A stretch of DNA of 64,000 nucleotides from positions 1 to 64,000 of the forward strand of contig NZ_JAPZDS010000016.1 of the NCBI RefSeq assembly GCF_029813115.1, read 5' to 3'. This stretch comes from Aureimonas sp. SK2. GTDB lineage: Bacteria; Pseudomonadota; Alphaproteobacteria; Rhizobiales; Rhizobiaceae. Of this stretch, positions 46,891 to 57,362 are shown in pieces; position 1 is the stretch's first letter, and each line of letters begins with the position of its first letter. The notes under the pieces are model-generated. The model saw only the letters and a program-made list of their open reading frames with translations, did not search any database and was not told the origin of the DNA. A program made the translations under genes and the position numbers.

Positions 46891-49189
46891 TCGTCTTCAG
46901 TGCCTTTCCGCGTCCCGACAGGCTGGGATTGGTCATGAAATAGCGCTGGGCGTTGAAGGGCTGCTCGCCTTCCGACGGAGCGATCCGCCGCGACGTGCCG
47001 TCCGACAGGACCGACCAGCTCTGCTGGTTGTCCAGGATGTTGGCCAACATGATTTGCGACAGGACCTGGCTGTGGACCGTAGGCGTCGTGATGGGCACCA
47101 GCGTTTCGACTCGCCGATCGAGATTTCGGGGCATCATGTCGGCCGAACCCATGTAGACGATCGCCTTTTCCGAAGGCAAGCCGTGGCCGGCGCCAAAGCA
47201 GAATATGCGGCTGTGCTCCAGGAAGCGTCCGACGATCGACTTCACGCGGATATTGTCGGACAGGCCCGGCACGCGGGGCTTGAGGCAACAGATGCCGCGC
47301 ACCACGAGATCGATCTCGACGCCCGCCTGGCTGGCCCGGTAGAGCGCGTCGATGATCTGCGGATCGACCAGCGAGTTCATCTTGAACCAGATCTGGCCCT
47401 GCCGACCGGCCTTCTCGTGCGCGATCTCCTCCTCGATCATCTGGAGGATGCGCTTGCGCAGCGTCAGCGGCGAGATCGCGATCTTGCGCAGATCCGTCGG
47501 CTCGGCATAGCCCGTGATGTAGTTGAAGATCAGCGAGACGTCGTGCGCGATGTCCGGATCGGCCGTGAAGTAGGACAGGTCCGTGTAGATCTTGGCGGTG
47601 ATCGGGTGATAGTTGCCCGTGCCGATATGGCAGAAGGACACGATCTTCCCCTCGTCGCGGCGGACGACGAGCGAGAGCTTGGAGTGCGTCTTCTTCTCGA
47701 TGAAGCCGAAGACGACCTGCACGCCGGCGCGCTCCAGATCGCGCGCCCACTTGATGTTGGCCTCCTCGTCGAAGCGGGCCTTGAGCTCGACCAGCGCCGT
47801 AACCGACTTGCCAGCCTCGGCCGCGTCGATCAGCGCGCGCACGATCGGCGAGTCGTTGGAGGTCCGGTAGAGCGTCTGCTTGATGGCGACCACGTTCGGG
47901 TCGGACGCCGCCTGACGTAGGAACTGCACCACCACGTCGAACGATTCGTAGGGGTGGTGGATGACGATGTCCTTCTCGCGGATCGCGGCGAAGCAGTCGC
48001 CGTTGTGCTCGCGGATGCGCTCGGGGAAGCGCGGAAGGTAGGGCGCGAACTTCAGGTCGTCGCGCGGCAGCTTCACGATCTGCGACACGGCGTCGAGCGC
48101 CAGCATCCCGTCCATCACCGAGACGCGCGATTCCGATACGTTCAGCTCGCTCGCCACGAAGTTGCGCAAGCTTTCGGGCATCACGTGGTCGAACTCGATG
48201 CGGATCACCGAGCCGCGACGGCGACGCTTCAGCGCGGTCTCGAACAGGCGGACGAGGTCTTCGGCCTCCTCCTCGACCTCAATGTCGGAGTCGCGGATGA
48301 TGCGGAAGGTGCCCTGCCCGCGCACCCGGTATCCCGGGAAGAGCTTGGAGATGAAGAGCGCCACGACGCTTTCCAGCGGCACGAAGCGGGCGACGCCCGT
48401 GTCGGTCAGCGGCATCTCGACGAAGCGCTGGAGGGCGGTCGGCAGGCGCAGGAGCGCGTTCATGGTCTGCGAGTCGCGCTCGCGGATGAGCGCCAGCGCC
48501 ATGGAGAAGCCGAGGTTCGGAATGAACGGGAACGGGTGCGCCGGATCGACCGACAGCGGCGTCAGGACCGGGAAGATCGCCTCGTCGAAGTGGCGCTCGA
48601 GCCAGGCGCGGTCGTCCTTCTTCAATTCGCCCGCGCCGACGATCAGGATGTTCTCGGCACGCAGTGCCTTGACCAGCTCGGCCAAGGACGCCTGCTGCTC
48701 CTCCTGGAGCTGGCCGACCTCGTTGAGAACACGGTCGAGCTGCTCCTGCGGCAGGAGGCCGTCGTCGCTCCGCACGGCGAGGCTCGCGCGCACCTGCCCC
48801 GCCAGGCCGGCGACGCGCACCATGAAGAACTCGTCCAGATTGCCCGCCGAGATCGACAGGAAGCGAACGCGCTCGAGCAGCGGATGATTGAGGTTCTGTG
48901 ATTCCTCCAGAACACGGCGGTTGAACTGGAGCCAGGACACCTCGCGATTGACGTAGCGGTCGGCCGGCAGTTCCTCGGTCGTCGGAACCTGAACCGGCGG
49001 CACAGGGGCCGGCAGGATACCGATGGCTTCCATCAGCGGCTGGTCCGGCTCGGGCTCTTCGGAGGCGGGCTCCGGGCTGACCGTCTCGACCTTGAGCGGC
49101 ACTTCTCCGTTCGGCGTCCCTCCGGCGGCACGGCGACGCGACGACGGCCGGCTGGGCTTGGACTGCTCGGAGACGCTGGTGTCGCTCAT
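46838..49189 (-). CDS. ppk1: Polyphosphate kinase 1
   Basis: 783 residues. After a 60-residue disordered tail rich in Ser, Arg and Pro, the family blocks appear: [28 protein letters not shown], the two phospholipase D-like halves, and [20 protein letters not shown] with the phosphorylated His near residue 520. It makes polyphosphate from ATP reversibly. It overlaps ppx, so synthesis and breakdown are coupled in one operon. hdaA is 61 bases upstream on the same strand. Confidence 0.95.
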   Translation of the reverse strand: MSDTSVSEQSKPSRPSSRRRAAGGTPNGEVPLKVETVSPEPASEEPEPDQPLMEAIGILPAPVPPVQVPTTEELPADRYVNREVSWLQFNRRVLEESQNLNHPLLERVRFLSISAGNLDEFFMVRVAGLAGQVRASLAVRSDDGLLPQEQLDRVLNEVGQLQEEQQASLAELVKALRAENILIVGAGELKKDDRAWLERHFDEAIFPVLTPLSVDPAHPFPFIPNLGFSMALALIRERDSQTMNALLRLPTALQRFVEMPLTDTGVARFVPLESVVALFISKLFPGYRVRGQGTFRIIRDSDIEVEEEAEDLVRLFETALKRRRRGSVIRIEFDHVMPESLRNFVASELNVSESRVSVMDGMLALDAVSQIVKLPRDDLKFAPYLPRFPERIREHNGDCFAAIREKDIVIHHPYESFDVVVQFLRQAASDPNVVAIKQTLYRTSNDSPIVRALIDAAEAGKSVTALVELKARFDEEANIKWARDLERAGVQVVFGFIEKKTHSKLSLVVRRDEGKIVSFCHIGTGNYHPITAKIYTDLSYFTADPDIAHDVSLIFNYITGYAEPTDLRKIAISPLTLRKRILQMIEEEIAHEKAGRQGQIWFKMNSLVDPQIIDALYRASQAGVEIDLVVRGICCLKPRVPGLSDNIRVKSIVGRFLEHSRIFCFGAGHGLPSEKAIVYMGSADMMPRNLDRRVETLVPITTPTVHSQVLSQIMLANILDNQQSWSVLSDGTSRRIAPSEGEQPFNAQRYFMTNPSLSGRGKALKTNAPKLIARQRAEHSRFD

Positions 49190-49250
49190 GATGGCTCTGC
49201 GGTTCCTGAAGGCGGGAGTGCTGGTCGCTTAGCGGCCTCCCGCGACTGTT

Positions 49251-49934
49251 TCATGACGATGGATTCGTTTCCACAGCCATCTCGCCGAGGATGCGCTGGG
49301 CGAGGCCCCGCCCGATGCGCTCCTTGCCCGCCAGCGCCGCGCGATCGACGCGACGCACGAAGTCCACCGCCGCCTCGAACGAACGCTCCATGCGCGAGAG
49401 AGCAAAGGCGACGACCTTGGGCTCGATCGCGATCTGCCGGTCGGCCGCGAGCTTCATGACGACGCCGGCGAGAAGATCCTCGTCCGGCGCCCGAAGCGCG
49501 ATGGCTGTCGCCGCGCGCAGCCGCGAGAGGAAATCGGGCAGCGCGATGTCGATCTCGCCCGCCGTCTTTCGCGATGTCAGGAGCACCGTGCCGCCGCCGA
49601 GCCGAGCGGCGTTGAGGAGGGCGAACAGGCCGTGTTCGTCGTAAGGAACGCGATCGACGTCTTCGACCAGCACGGCGAAGGGCACGCCGCCGGCCGGGGG
49701 GGCGCGGTCGTCCGGCGTCCAGCGCCGCGCCTCGGCGGCTTCGGACCAGGCGGAGGCGAGATGCGTCTTGCCGGCGCCCGGCGGACCCGCGATCACCACG
49801 ACGGGATGCGGCCAGTCCGGCCAGGCGTCGATCGCTTCCACCGCCAGGGCATTGGCCGAGCCGACGACGAGGTCGTCGCGCGACAGCGAGGAGAGCGCCG
49901 GGAGGTCCAGCGGAATCTGACGCGGCTGCTTCAT
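49251..49934 (-). CDS. hdaA: DnaA-inactivating regulator HdaA (Hda-like AAA protein)
   Basis: 227 residues from ATG at 49934 (MKQPRQIPLDLP, the usual start, which contains the beta-clamp binding motif QIPLDL). Walker A is GPPGAGKTHLAS, Walker B-like VLVEDVDRVPYDEHGLF, and sensor 1 VLLTSRKTAGEI. There is no DNA-binding domain IV, which separates it from DnaA. Together with the clamp it stimulates hydrolysis of DnaA-ATP and prevents over-initiation. It starts four bases after the permease gene and precedes ppk, the standard order. Confidence 0.92.
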   Translation of the reverse strand: MKQPRQIPLDLPALSSLSRDDLVVGSANALAVEAIDAWPDWPHPVVVIAGPPGAGKTHLASAWSEAAEARRWTPDDRAPPAGGVPFAVLVEDVDRVPYDEHGLFALLNAARLGGGTVLLTSRKTAGEIDIALPDFLSRLRAATAIALRAPDEDLLAGVVMKLAADRQIAIEPKVVAFALSRMERSFEAAVDFVRRVDRAALAGKERIGRGLAQRILGEMAVETNPSS

Positions 49935-49938
49935 GAGG

Positions 49939-51111
49939 TCAGTCCGACTTGCCCTCTCGCGGATCGAACTGGCCGCTGATCGCGGCGTTGAGACCATCGC
50001 CCTCGATCTGGATGGCTTGCGGAGCGGGCGGAAGCTCCCGGCCGAAATACATCTCGCTCTCGAGATACTTCTGCAGCGCGAAGCGAACGAGGACGCCGAC
50101 CGCCGCCGCCGCCGGGACGGCGATCAAAAGGCCGACGAAGCCGAAGACGGCGCCGAAGGCGAAGAGCGCGAACATCAGCCACACCGGGTGGAGGCCGACC
50201 GAAGCGCCGACGAGCTTGGGCTGCAGGATGTTGCCCTCGATGAACTGGCCGGACAGGAAGACCCCCGCAGCTGCCGCGACCCAGATCCAGTCCGGCGAGA
50301 ACTGGACCAGCGCCACGCCCAGCGCGATCACGAGGCCGACCGCCGAACCGACATAGGGCACGAAGGAGATCAGGCCGGCGAAGAAGCCGATCAGAAGACC
50401 GAAGTTCAGCCCGACCAGCGTCAGTCCGACGGCGTAGTAGGTGCCGAGGATCAGGCACACGCTGCCCTGCCCGCGCACGAACCCCGCGACCGACCGGTCG
50501 ATCTCGCGGGCGAGGCGCCGCACCGTCGCCACGTGTTGGCGCGGCACGAGGGCGTCGATCTTCACGATCATCCGGTCCCAGTCGAGAAGCAGGTAGAAGG
50601 CGACGACCGGCGTGACCACGAACAGCGACAGGAAGTTTACGACCGCGAGGCTCGATGTCCAGAGCGAGGCGACGAAGCCCGTCACGAAACCGGAGAGCTG
50701 GCGGACCAGCGCCTGGAAGTCCTGCTGGACCGACTGTTGGTCGCTTTCGATGAAGCGGGAGAGCGGGCCGGTGCGCAGGTCGTCGGCCAGTTCCTGCAGG
50801 CGCCCGAGATATTGCGGCAGGCGCGCGATGAAGCCCGTGATCTGCCCCCCGATCACCGGCACGAGCACCAGGAGCACGAGCGCGATGACGATCACGAACA
50901 TCACAAGGATCAGGATGCTGGCCGCAAGCCGCGACAGCCCCCGCCGCGCCAGCCAGTCCGCGATCGGATCGAGGAAGTAGGCCATCACCATGCCCAGGAC
51001 GAAGGGCAGGAGGATCCCTCGGAACAGCCACAGGAACAGGATCACGGCGAGCGCGGCGAGGCTCCAGAACAGGACCTGGCGCTTGAGAAGCCGGCTTCGA
51101 TCGCGGACCAT
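49939..51111 (-). CDS. AI-2E family transporter (PerM-like)
   Basis: 390 residues with about seven or eight hydrophobic segments (LFWSLAALAVILFLWLFRG, LVLGMVMAYFLDPIADWL, ILILVMFVIVIALVLLVLV, and others). The family block GFFAGLISFVPYVGSAVGLVIAL and the C-terminal VGLHPVWLMFALFAFG are diagnostic. Members export autoinducer-2 or exchange Na+/H+; the substrate cannot be told. It is the first gene of the permease-hdaA-ppk-ppx operon and is divergent from the GFA gene. Confidence 0.9.
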   Translation of the reverse strand: MVRDRSRLLKRQVLFWSLAALAVILFLWLFRGILLPFVLGMVMAYFLDPIADWLARRGLSRLAASILILVMFVIVIALVLLVLVPVIGGQITGFIARLPQYLGRLQELADDLRTGPLSRFIESDQQSVQQDFQALVRQLSGFVTGFVASLWTSSLAVVNFLSLFVVTPVVAFYLLLDWDRMIVKIDALVPRQHVATVRRLAREIDRSVAGFVRGQGSVCLILGTYYAVGLTLVGLNFGLLIGFFAGLISFVPYVGSAVGLVIALGVALVQFSPDWIWVAAAAGVFLSGQFIEGNILQPKLVGASVGLHPVWLMFALFAFGAVFGFVGLLIAVPAAAAVGVLVRFALQKYLESEMYFGRELPPAPQAIQIEGDGLNAAISGQFDPREGKSD

Positions 51112-51219
51112 GCATTGCCTCCGTTCGCGCTTGCGGAAAAATCGGGCGTGCGCGAACGAAGTCGAGATAGGCAGGCGGCCGGAATCGGGTCAAGAGGCTC
51201 GGACGGAAGGTGGTGAGCG

Positions 51220-51666
51220 ATGAAGGACGTCATTCGAGGCCGATGCCGCTGCGGGCGGCTAAAACTTTCAGTCCCCGGGCGCCCGATGTTGACCATGGCC
51301 TGTCACTGCACCGGCTGCCAGTCGATGACGGCCAGTGCCTTCTCGCTCTCCGCGCTGTTTCGCGCCGAGGACGTCTCGATCGACCTGGGCGAGACGCAGA
51401 TCGGCGGGTTGCACGGCGCCCAGCGGCACCACTTCTGCGCCCACTGCCTCACCTGGGCCTTCACACGGCCCGAGGGAATGGACGGGTTCGTCAACGTGCG
51501 GACACCGATCCTCGAGGGCGTGGCCGACATGGCCCCGTTCATTGAGACCTATACGTCGGAGAGGTTGCCCTGGCTGCGCATCCCTGCGGCGCGCAGCTTT
51601 GAACGCTTCCCCGCTCCGAGCGATTTTCCGAGGCTTCTGGCCGAATACGCGGCGCAAAACGCTTGA
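51220..51666 (+). CDS. GFA (glutathione-dependent formaldehyde-activating enzyme-like) protein
   Basis: 148 residues. The zinc ligands are present in the family order: GRCRCGRLKL, MACHCTGCQSM and FCAHCLTWAF. The fold is a Mss4-like zinc beta-barrel. Only few members bind glutathione or formaldehyde, so the specific reaction is not known. It begins 109 bases after the divergent permease and precedes purM by 70 bases; it is probably an independent small gene. Confidence 0.88.
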   Translation: MKDVIRGRCRCGRLKLSVPGRPMLTMACHCTGCQSMTASAFSLSALFRAEDVSIDLGETQIGGLHGAQRHHFCAHCLTWAFTRPEGMDGFVNVRTPILEGVADMAPFIETYTSERLPWLRIPAARSFERFPAPSDFPRLLAEYAAQNA

Positions 51667-51735
51667 AAGCCGTAGACGGACGTCTTGCCCGGTCGGCTTG
51701 ATCATGCGAACCCGCAAACCAAAGAGGGCCACGCC

Positions 51736-52809
51736 ATGACCGATACCGCCAAGACCGGATTGACCTATGCCCAAGCCGGCGTCGACATCGACGCGGGCAA
51801 CGAACTCGTGCGCCGGATCAAGCCGCTGGTCCGTTCGACCCGCCGCCCCGGGGCCGACGGCGAGATCGGCGGATTCGGCGGGCTGTTCGACCTCAAGGCC
51901 GCGGGCTTTTCGGACCCGGTTCTGGTGGCCGCCAACGACGGCGTCGGCACCAAGCTCAAGATCGCGATCGATACCGGCCTGCACGATACGATCGGCATCG
52001 ACCTCGTGGCCATGTGCGTCAACGATCTCGTGGTGCAGGGCGCCGAGCCGCTCTTCTTCCTCGACTACTTCGCCACCGGCAAGCTCGACCCGGCGCAGGG
52101 CGAGGCGATCGTCGCGGGTATCGCCGAGGGCTGCCGTCAGGCGGGCTGCGCGCTGATCGGCGGCGAAACCGCCGAGATGCCTGGCCTCTACGCCGAAAAG
52201 GACTACGATCTCGCGGGCTTCGCCGTCGGGGCCGCCGAGCGCGGACGGCTCCTGCCTAGCGCGGACCTCGTGTCGGGCGACGTGATCCTCGGCCTCGTGT
52301 CCTCCGGCGTCCATTCCAACGGCTATTCGCTGGTGCGGCGCGTGGTCGAGAAGGCCAGCGCGCGTTACGACGCGCCGGCCCCTTTCGAGGCCGGGGGCAA
52401 GAGCCTCGCCGAGGTGCTGATCGAGCCGACGCGCATCTACGTGAAGCCGCTGCTCGCCGCGATCCGCGCGGGCGACGGCATCAAGGCGCTCGCCCACATC
52501 ACCGGCGGCGGCTTTCCCGAGAACATTCCGCGCGTCCTGCCGGAGCATCTGCGCGCCGACATCGACGTCCAGGTGATCCCCGTCCCGGCGGTCTTCTCCT
52601 GGCTAGCCGCGCAAGGCGGCATCGCGGAAACCGAGATGCTGCGCACCTTCAACTGCGGCGTCGGCATGATCGTCGTCGTCAGCGAGGCGGAAGCCGCGGC
52701 CGTCGCGGCGGTTCTTCAAAGCGAAGGCGAGACCGTGGTGCCGCTCGGCCGCGTCCTCCCGCGCGAGGCGGAGGCTGCCGTGACCTTCAACGGACAGCTC
52801 GCCCTGTGA
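51736..52809 (+). CDS. purM: Phosphoribosylformylglycinamidine cyclo-ligase
   Basis: 357 residues from ATG at 51736. It makes aminoimidazole ribotide in purine synthesis. Blocks: [17 protein letters not shown] at the start, [26 protein letters not shown] with the ATP-binding loop, [33 protein letters not shown] and [16 protein letters not shown]. The purN GTG overlaps the stop by four bases, so purM and purN are coupled. Confidence 0.96.
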   Translation: MTDTAKTGLTYAQAGVDIDAGNELVRRIKPLVRSTRRPGADGEIGGFGGLFDLKAAGFSDPVLVAANDGVGTKLKIAIDTGLHDTIGIDLVAMCVNDLVVQGAEPLFFLDYFATGKLDPAQGEAIVAGIAEGCRQAGCALIGGETAEMPGLYAEKDYDLAGFAVGAAERGRLLPSADLVSGDVILGLVSSGVHSNGYSLVRRVVEKASARYDAPAPFEAGGKSLAEVLIEPTRIYVKPLLAAIRAGDGIKALAHITGGGFPENIPRVLPEHLRADIDVQVIPVPAVFSWLAAQGGIAETEMLRTFNCGVGMIVVVSEAEAAAVAAVLQSEGETVVPLGRVLPREAEAAVTFNGQLAL

Positions 52810-53501
52810 GCACGGTGAAAGCCCGAAAGCGCGTCGCGGTCCTGATCTCGGGCCGCGGCTCCAACATGAGCGCGCTCATCGGCGCGGCGATGGATCCGTC
52901 CTATCCCGGCGAGATCGTGGCCGTGCTCTCCAACAAGCCGAACGCCGGAGGGCTGGCCACGGCCGCACGCTACGGCATCCCGGCTAAGGCCGTGGACCAG
53001 CGCGACTACCAGGACCGCGCGACCCATGAGCAAGCCCTGATCGAGACGTTGGACGCCTTCCGGCCGGACGTCGTCTGCCTCGCCGGCTACATGCGGCTGC
53101 TGACCCCCCTCTTCGTCGGTCACTACGCCGGGCGGATGATCAACATCCACCCCTCGCTCCTGCCGCTCTTTCCTGGCCTGCACACGCACGAGCGCGTCCT
53201 GGAAGCGGGCATGCGGATCCACGGCTGCACCGTGCATTTCGTGACCGACGACATGGACGAAGGCCCGATCATCGCGCAGGCCGCCATCGCCGTGGAGCGT
53301 GGCGACACGCCGGACGCCCTGGCGGGTCGTCTCCTGCGCGCAGAGCACCGGCTCTATCCGCACGCGCTGCGCCTCGTGCTCGACGGGACCGTACGGCAGG
53401 AGGGCAGCCGGACCGTGCACGATGCGGCGCCTGCAAGCGGCGAACGCCCCGCGAAGGAGGCAGGGACCATCCTCGTCGCGCCCGACGCGCGCGAAGGCTG
53501 A
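52806..53501 (+). CDS. purN: Phosphoribosylglycinamide formyltransferase
   Basis: 231 residues from GTG at 52806. It transfers a formyl group from 10-formyl-THF to GAR. The glycine-rich [12 protein letters not shown] start, GYMRLL, the catalytic [10 protein letters not shown] and the [13 protein letters not shown] block are all present. A C-terminal tail of about 25 residues beyond the family core ([20 protein letters not shown]) is unusual but harmless. It is coupled to purM. Confidence 0.96.
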   Translation: MSTVKARKRVAVLISGRGSNMSALIGAAMDPSYPGEIVAVLSNKPNAGGLATAARYGIPAKAVDQRDYQDRATHEQALIETLDAFRPDVVCLAGYMRLLTPLFVGHYAGRMINIHPSLLPLFPGLHTHERVLEAGMRIHGCTVHFVTDDMDEGPIIAQAAIAVERGDTPDALAGRLLRAEHRLYPHALRLVLDGTVRQEGSRTVHDAAPASGERPAKEAGTILVAPDAREG

Positions 53502-53603
53502 CGAAAGGTCATCGGCCCTTCGTCTTTTGACTCGCAGTCCCGGATCGCTATCGTCGGCCGGTGCGTCGGACGCGTTGCCGACGGAGCCGGCTAAGGAGCA
53601 GAC

Positions 53604-55127
53604 ATGCGCCCGTCCACCCTGCATTCCACGGCCCTCGCGCTTCTGGTGTCGACGGCGTCGGCCGCCTTGGCCCAACCCGGCACGAGCCAGGAAGCCTTGG
53701 CCCTGCAGAAGCGGATGGAGCGCTACATCGGCAAGGCGGCCTTCGCCGATCGCTACGTGATCATCACGCCCAATGCCGAGGGCTACCGTGTGGCGATGGA
53801 CCTGTCGCCGCTGATGTCGCACCTCACCGATTCCGGGGTGACCCTGGAGGTCAGCCCGTTCGATTTCCAGATGTCCCGGCGTGCGGACGGGAACTGGGAC
53901 GTCGCGGGCAAATACTTCGAACGCCTGCGCTTCGTGACCCCCGCGGGACCGGACGGCGAGGCGATCGACCTCGACATGCGTCTGAACGACGGCGGCTACG
54001 GCGGGGTGGTCGCCGACAGCACGGGCACCTTCCTCACCTCGTCCGGCCGCGTCGGCTCGATGGACATGCGTCAGGAAGACCCGCGCTCCGTCACGCAGTC
54101 CACGATCGGAACGAACGAATACGATTGGCAGGCCTCGGACAGCGGCCCCGGCCTCGTCAACGCCACCATGGTCCAGACGATCGCGTCGAGCCGCGAGGTC
54201 GTGGTGATGAAGCTCGCGCCGGCCGAGCCGGCGGATCAGCCCGAGACCGGCGAGGCGGCGACTGCCCCGTTCGATTTCGGCCCGACGACGACGACGATGG
54301 GCGCCACGGAAATCAAGGCGTCCATGGCCGGGATGCGCGCCGCGGCGATCCAGGACCTCTGGGCGCTTGCGGTCGAGCGGTTCGAATCGTCCGCCGATGG
54401 TGGCGATACCTTCCGCGACGAGTTGCGGACGTCGCTTCGGGCGCTCGGCCCGGTCTGGACCGACTTTTCCGCCGGATACGCGATGAAGGATCTGAAGGTC
54501 GAGTCGTCGGTGGGCAGCGCCACTCTGGCCCGGTTCGAACAGACGATGAGCTCCGACGGTCTCGTGCGCTCCGGAGACCATCGGATGACCCTCGCGATCG
54601 AGGGGCTCACCCTGAATTCAGAACTGCTGCCGCCCGCCGCGCGCGACCTGATGCCCCGATCCGCCGTCTTCAATTTTGCCGCGACGGGCGTCGATCTCGA
54701 AACGCCGATGCGGCTCGTAGCCGACCATATCGATCCGAAGCGCGAAACTCTCCTGCCTCAGGAAACCGGCGAGGCGCTCCTGGCCAGCTTCCTGGAGCAC
54801 CCGCCGCGCCTCCTCGTCGAGCCGAGCCGGATCACCGGGCCGGGCTACGAGATGACCGTCGACCTCGCGGCGGAGTGGAGCGGCGACGCCTACGGCCTCG
54901 TCGCCAACATTTCGGCCACGGGTATCGACGGCGTGCTGGCGAAGCTGCAGGCTGCCGGCACGCCGGAAGCCCTGCAGACGGCGGGCGTGCTGGGGCTCGC
55001 CAAGGGCTTCGGTCGGCCGGAGGTGGACGGGCGCACGGCCTGGACGATCGAGCGGCCGAGCGACGGCTCGGTCAAGGTCAACGGGGTCGAACTCGTGCCG
55101 GCCCCTGCCCCGACGACTACGCCTTGA
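53604..55127 (+). CDS. Exported DUF2125/DUF945-like protein, unknown
   Basis: 507 residues with a Sec signal peptide (TALALLVSTASAALA-Q). The periplasmic part is beta-rich with repeated segments such as RYVIITPNAEGYRVAMDLSPLM, FQMSRRADGNWDVAG and GPGYEMTVDLAAEWSG. It contains no catalytic motif. It is probably an independent gene after purN (102-base gap). A shorter protein of similar overall design is at 40242. The role may be at the envelope; the family name is tentative. Confidence 0.6.
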   Translation: MRPSTLHSTALALLVSTASAALAQPGTSQEALALQKRMERYIGKAAFADRYVIITPNAEGYRVAMDLSPLMSHLTDSGVTLEVSPFDFQMSRRADGNWDVAGKYFERLRFVTPAGPDGEAIDLDMRLNDGGYGGVVADSTGTFLTSSGRVGSMDMRQEDPRSVTQSTIGTNEYDWQASDSGPGLVNATMVQTIASSREVVVMKLAPAEPADQPETGEAATAPFDFGPTTTTMGATEIKASMAGMRAAAIQDLWALAVERFESSADGGDTFRDELRTSLRALGPVWTDFSAGYAMKDLKVESSVGSATLARFEQTMSSDGLVRSGDHRMTLAIEGLTLNSELLPPAARDLMPRSAVFNFAATGVDLETPMRLVADHIDPKRETLLPQETGEALLASFLEHPPRLLVEPSRITGPGYEMTVDLAAEWSGDAYGLVANISATGIDGVLAKLQAAGTPEALQTAGVLGLAKGFGRPEVDGRTAWTIERPSDGSVKVNGVELVPAPAPTTTP

Positions 55128-55136
55128 GCAAGGCGG

Positions 55137-57242
55137 TTAGGCTGCGCGCACCCAGACCCGGTTGTCGTGAAAGGCCGCTCCGCCGAAGGGCGCGGCCGGA
55201 TCGGCACCGGTCAGGACGTTGATCCCCTCGCCGCGCTCGAACGCGTCGTTGGGCCAGAGGCCTTCGTGGATCAAGACGCCCGGCTTGGCGCCGGCGTCCA
55301 GCTTCACCGGCAGGACCAACTCGCCGCGCCCGTTGCCAACCTCGACCCGCTGACCATTCAGAAGGCCCAGGCGCTCGGCGTCGTCCGGATGCATGCGCAG
55401 TTCGGGACGTCCCTCCCGCTTTCGGGAGCCTTCGGTCTCGGCAAAGGACGAATTGAGGAACTGCCGCGCCGGCGGCGTCGCGAGCCGGAACGGGTGCTCG
55501 GCGTCGGGCTCCTCGATCAGGGCGGCATGGTCGGGAAAGGATGGCAGCGCTTCGACCGGCCCGAGCAGCCCCATGGAGGCCGGCGGGCGGTTCGGCGCCG
55601 CGAGATCGGCCCAGTCCACGCGGAAGCGGAACCGGCGATCGCGCGTCGCGAAGCCATCGATGTAGTGCGCTTCGGCGAAGCCCGGCTGCACGTCAAGCCA
55701 GCGGTCGCGCTCCAGCGCCTCCAGCCCCTGGTAGCCGCTGCGGCGCAGGAGATCGTCGATCAGGGCGCGCTCGCTCATGCCGAAGCCCGGCCTATCCGCG
55801 ACGCCGAGCCGCTTGGCCAGTTCCTCAACCACGAAGTGGTTGGTGCGGACCGTCTCGGGATGATCGATCAGCTTGGGGCCGAACAGGATGTGGCTCTGCC
55901 CGCCGCCCCGATAGATATCGTCGTACTCCACCGACATGGCGGCCGGCAGGACGAGGTCGGCGAGCTTCGCCGTATCGGTCATGAACTGCTCGTGCACCGC
56001 GACGAACAGGTCCTCGCGCAGCAGTCCGCGCACAACGTCCCGCTGCTCGGGCGCGACGTTGGCGGGGTTGGTGTTCTGCACCAGCATTGCCGTCACCGGC
56101 GGCCCGCCCGCGAGAGCCTGCCGGTCGCCCGTCAGCACCGCGCCGATCCGCGACTGGTCGAGATGGCGGATGGAAGGATCGAGGTCGCCGAGTCCTTCGA
56201 TCAGCACCTTGTCGAAGCGCCACAGCGCGCCGTTGTTGTGAAAGGCGCCCCCACCTTCGTGCTGCCAATGACCGAAGACCGTGGGGACGGAAAGCGCGGC
56301 GTGCATGGCCACAGCGCCGTTGCGCTGGCGCGAGAAGCCGTAGCCGAGGCGGAAGAAGGTCCGGGGCGTGCGCCCGATCAGCGCGGCGAACCCCTCGATT
56401 TCCTCCACCGAGAGACCGGTAATCGCGCTGGCCCATTGCGGCGTGCGGGTGGAGAGATGTGCCTCCAACCCGGCCGGGTCGTCGCCGTAGCGGTCGAGAT
56501 AGGCGCGGTCCGCCGTGCCGTCGCGAAATCCGATGTGCATCAGCGCACAGGCGAGAGCGCCGTCCGTGCCGGGACGCAGCTTGAGCGCGGAGTCGGCCTG
56601 TTTCATCGTCGGGTTGTCGTAGATGTCGATCACAACGATCGGCGCACCGCGCTCCTTCCGGGCGCGCACGGCGTGGGTCATGACGTTGACCTGCGTCGCC
56701 ACCGCATTGGTGCCCCAGATCACGACGCAGTCGGACTTCGCCATCTCGCGCGGATCGACGCCCGCGAGCCGTCCCGTCCCGGCGACGAAGCCGGTCCAGG
56801 CGGTATTGGTGCAGATCGTGTCGAACTCGCCGGAATAGCGCTTGGCGTGGCGCAGGCGGTTGATCCCGTCGCGCTGCACGAGGCCCATCGTGCCGGCATA
56901 ATAATAGGGCCAGACGGCTTCCGAGCCGTGGCGCGCCTCCGCCCGGAGGAACTGTTCCGCCACGAGGTCGAGCGCGTCGTCCCAGCCGATCTCGCGCCAG
57001 CCGCCGTCGCCCTTGCCCCCCGCGCGCTGCAGCGGCTTCAGGAGGCGGCCGGGATGGTGGACCCGCTCGGCATAGCGGGCGACCTTGGCGCAGATGACGC
57101 CCGCCGTGTAACTGTTGTCCTCGGCGCCTCGCACGCGGCCGATCGTGCGCTCGTCGAGGATCTCGACCTCCAGCGCGCAGGTGGACGGGCAATCGTGCGG
57201 ACAGGCGGTGTAACCCTTGCGGGCCGGGACGTGCTGGTTCAT
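55137..57242 (-). CDS. Molybdopterin-dependent oxidoreductase with one 4Fe-4S site
   Basis: 701 residues from ATG at 57242; upstream extension not conserved. The N-terminal iron-sulphur ligands are CPHDCPSTC (about 12-20) and GVICAK (about 48). It continues with the molybdopterin domain (WGTNAVATQVNVMTHAVRARK, PGTDGALACALMHI) and a C-terminal dinucleotide-binding domain (LRMHPDDAERLGLLNGQRVEVGNGRGE). It resembles the BisC/formate dehydrogenase-like group. No signal peptide is seen, so it is cytoplasmic. No electron-transfer subunit lies beside it, so the donor, acceptor and substrate are unknown. Confidence 0.85.
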   Translation of the reverse strand: MNQHVPARKGYTACPHDCPSTCALEVEILDERTIGRVRGAEDNSYTAGVICAKVARYAERVHHPGRLLKPLQRAGGKGDGGWREIGWDDALDLVAEQFLRAEARHGSEAVWPYYYAGTMGLVQRDGINRLRHAKRYSGEFDTICTNTAWTGFVAGTGRLAGVDPREMAKSDCVVIWGTNAVATQVNVMTHAVRARKERGAPIVVIDIYDNPTMKQADSALKLRPGTDGALACALMHIGFRDGTADRAYLDRYGDDPAGLEAHLSTRTPQWASAITGLSVEEIEGFAALIGRTPRTFFRLGYGFSRQRNGAVAMHAALSVPTVFGHWQHEGGGAFHNNGALWRFDKVLIEGLGDLDPSIRHLDQSRIGAVLTGDRQALAGGPPVTAMLVQNTNPANVAPEQRDVVRGLLREDLFVAVHEQFMTDTAKLADLVLPAAMSVEYDDIYRGGGQSHILFGPKLIDHPETVRTNHFVVEELAKRLGVADRPGFGMSERALIDDLLRRSGYQGLEALERDRWLDVQPGFAEAHYIDGFATRDRRFRFRVDWADLAAPNRPPASMGLLGPVEALPSFPDHAALIEEPDAEHPFRLATPPARQFLNSSFAETEGSRKREGRPELRMHPDDAERLGLLNGQRVEVGNGRGELVLPVKLDAGAKPGVLIHEGLWPNDAFERGEGINVLTGADPAAPFGGAAFHDNRVWVRAA

Positions 57243-57325
57243 GCGCGAGACCTTACTGGAGGCCGCGTGCCCTCGCCCATTCTTTTTAGCAATGCAAGCG
57301 ATCGACATCGCCGATCGAAGCAGAA

Positions 57326-57349
57326 GGCCGGGCGACGACGCCCGGCCTC
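57326..57349. terminator. Terminator between the oxidoreductase and Old Yellow Enzyme genes
   Basis: AGGCCGGGCG (57326-57335) and CGCCCGGCCT (57340-57349) form a perfect ten-base-pair stem with loop ACGA. Read leftward it ends the Old Yellow Enzyme gene (last base 57363) with a TCTGCTT tail. Confidence 0.85.
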
Positions 57350-57362
57350 TGTCTTGTAGGCG

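Noticed and set aside
55167-57359. A 730-codon open frame opposite the molybdopterin oxidoreductase
   Set aside because: Again an antisense shadow of a gene with clear iron-sulphur and cofactor motifs.
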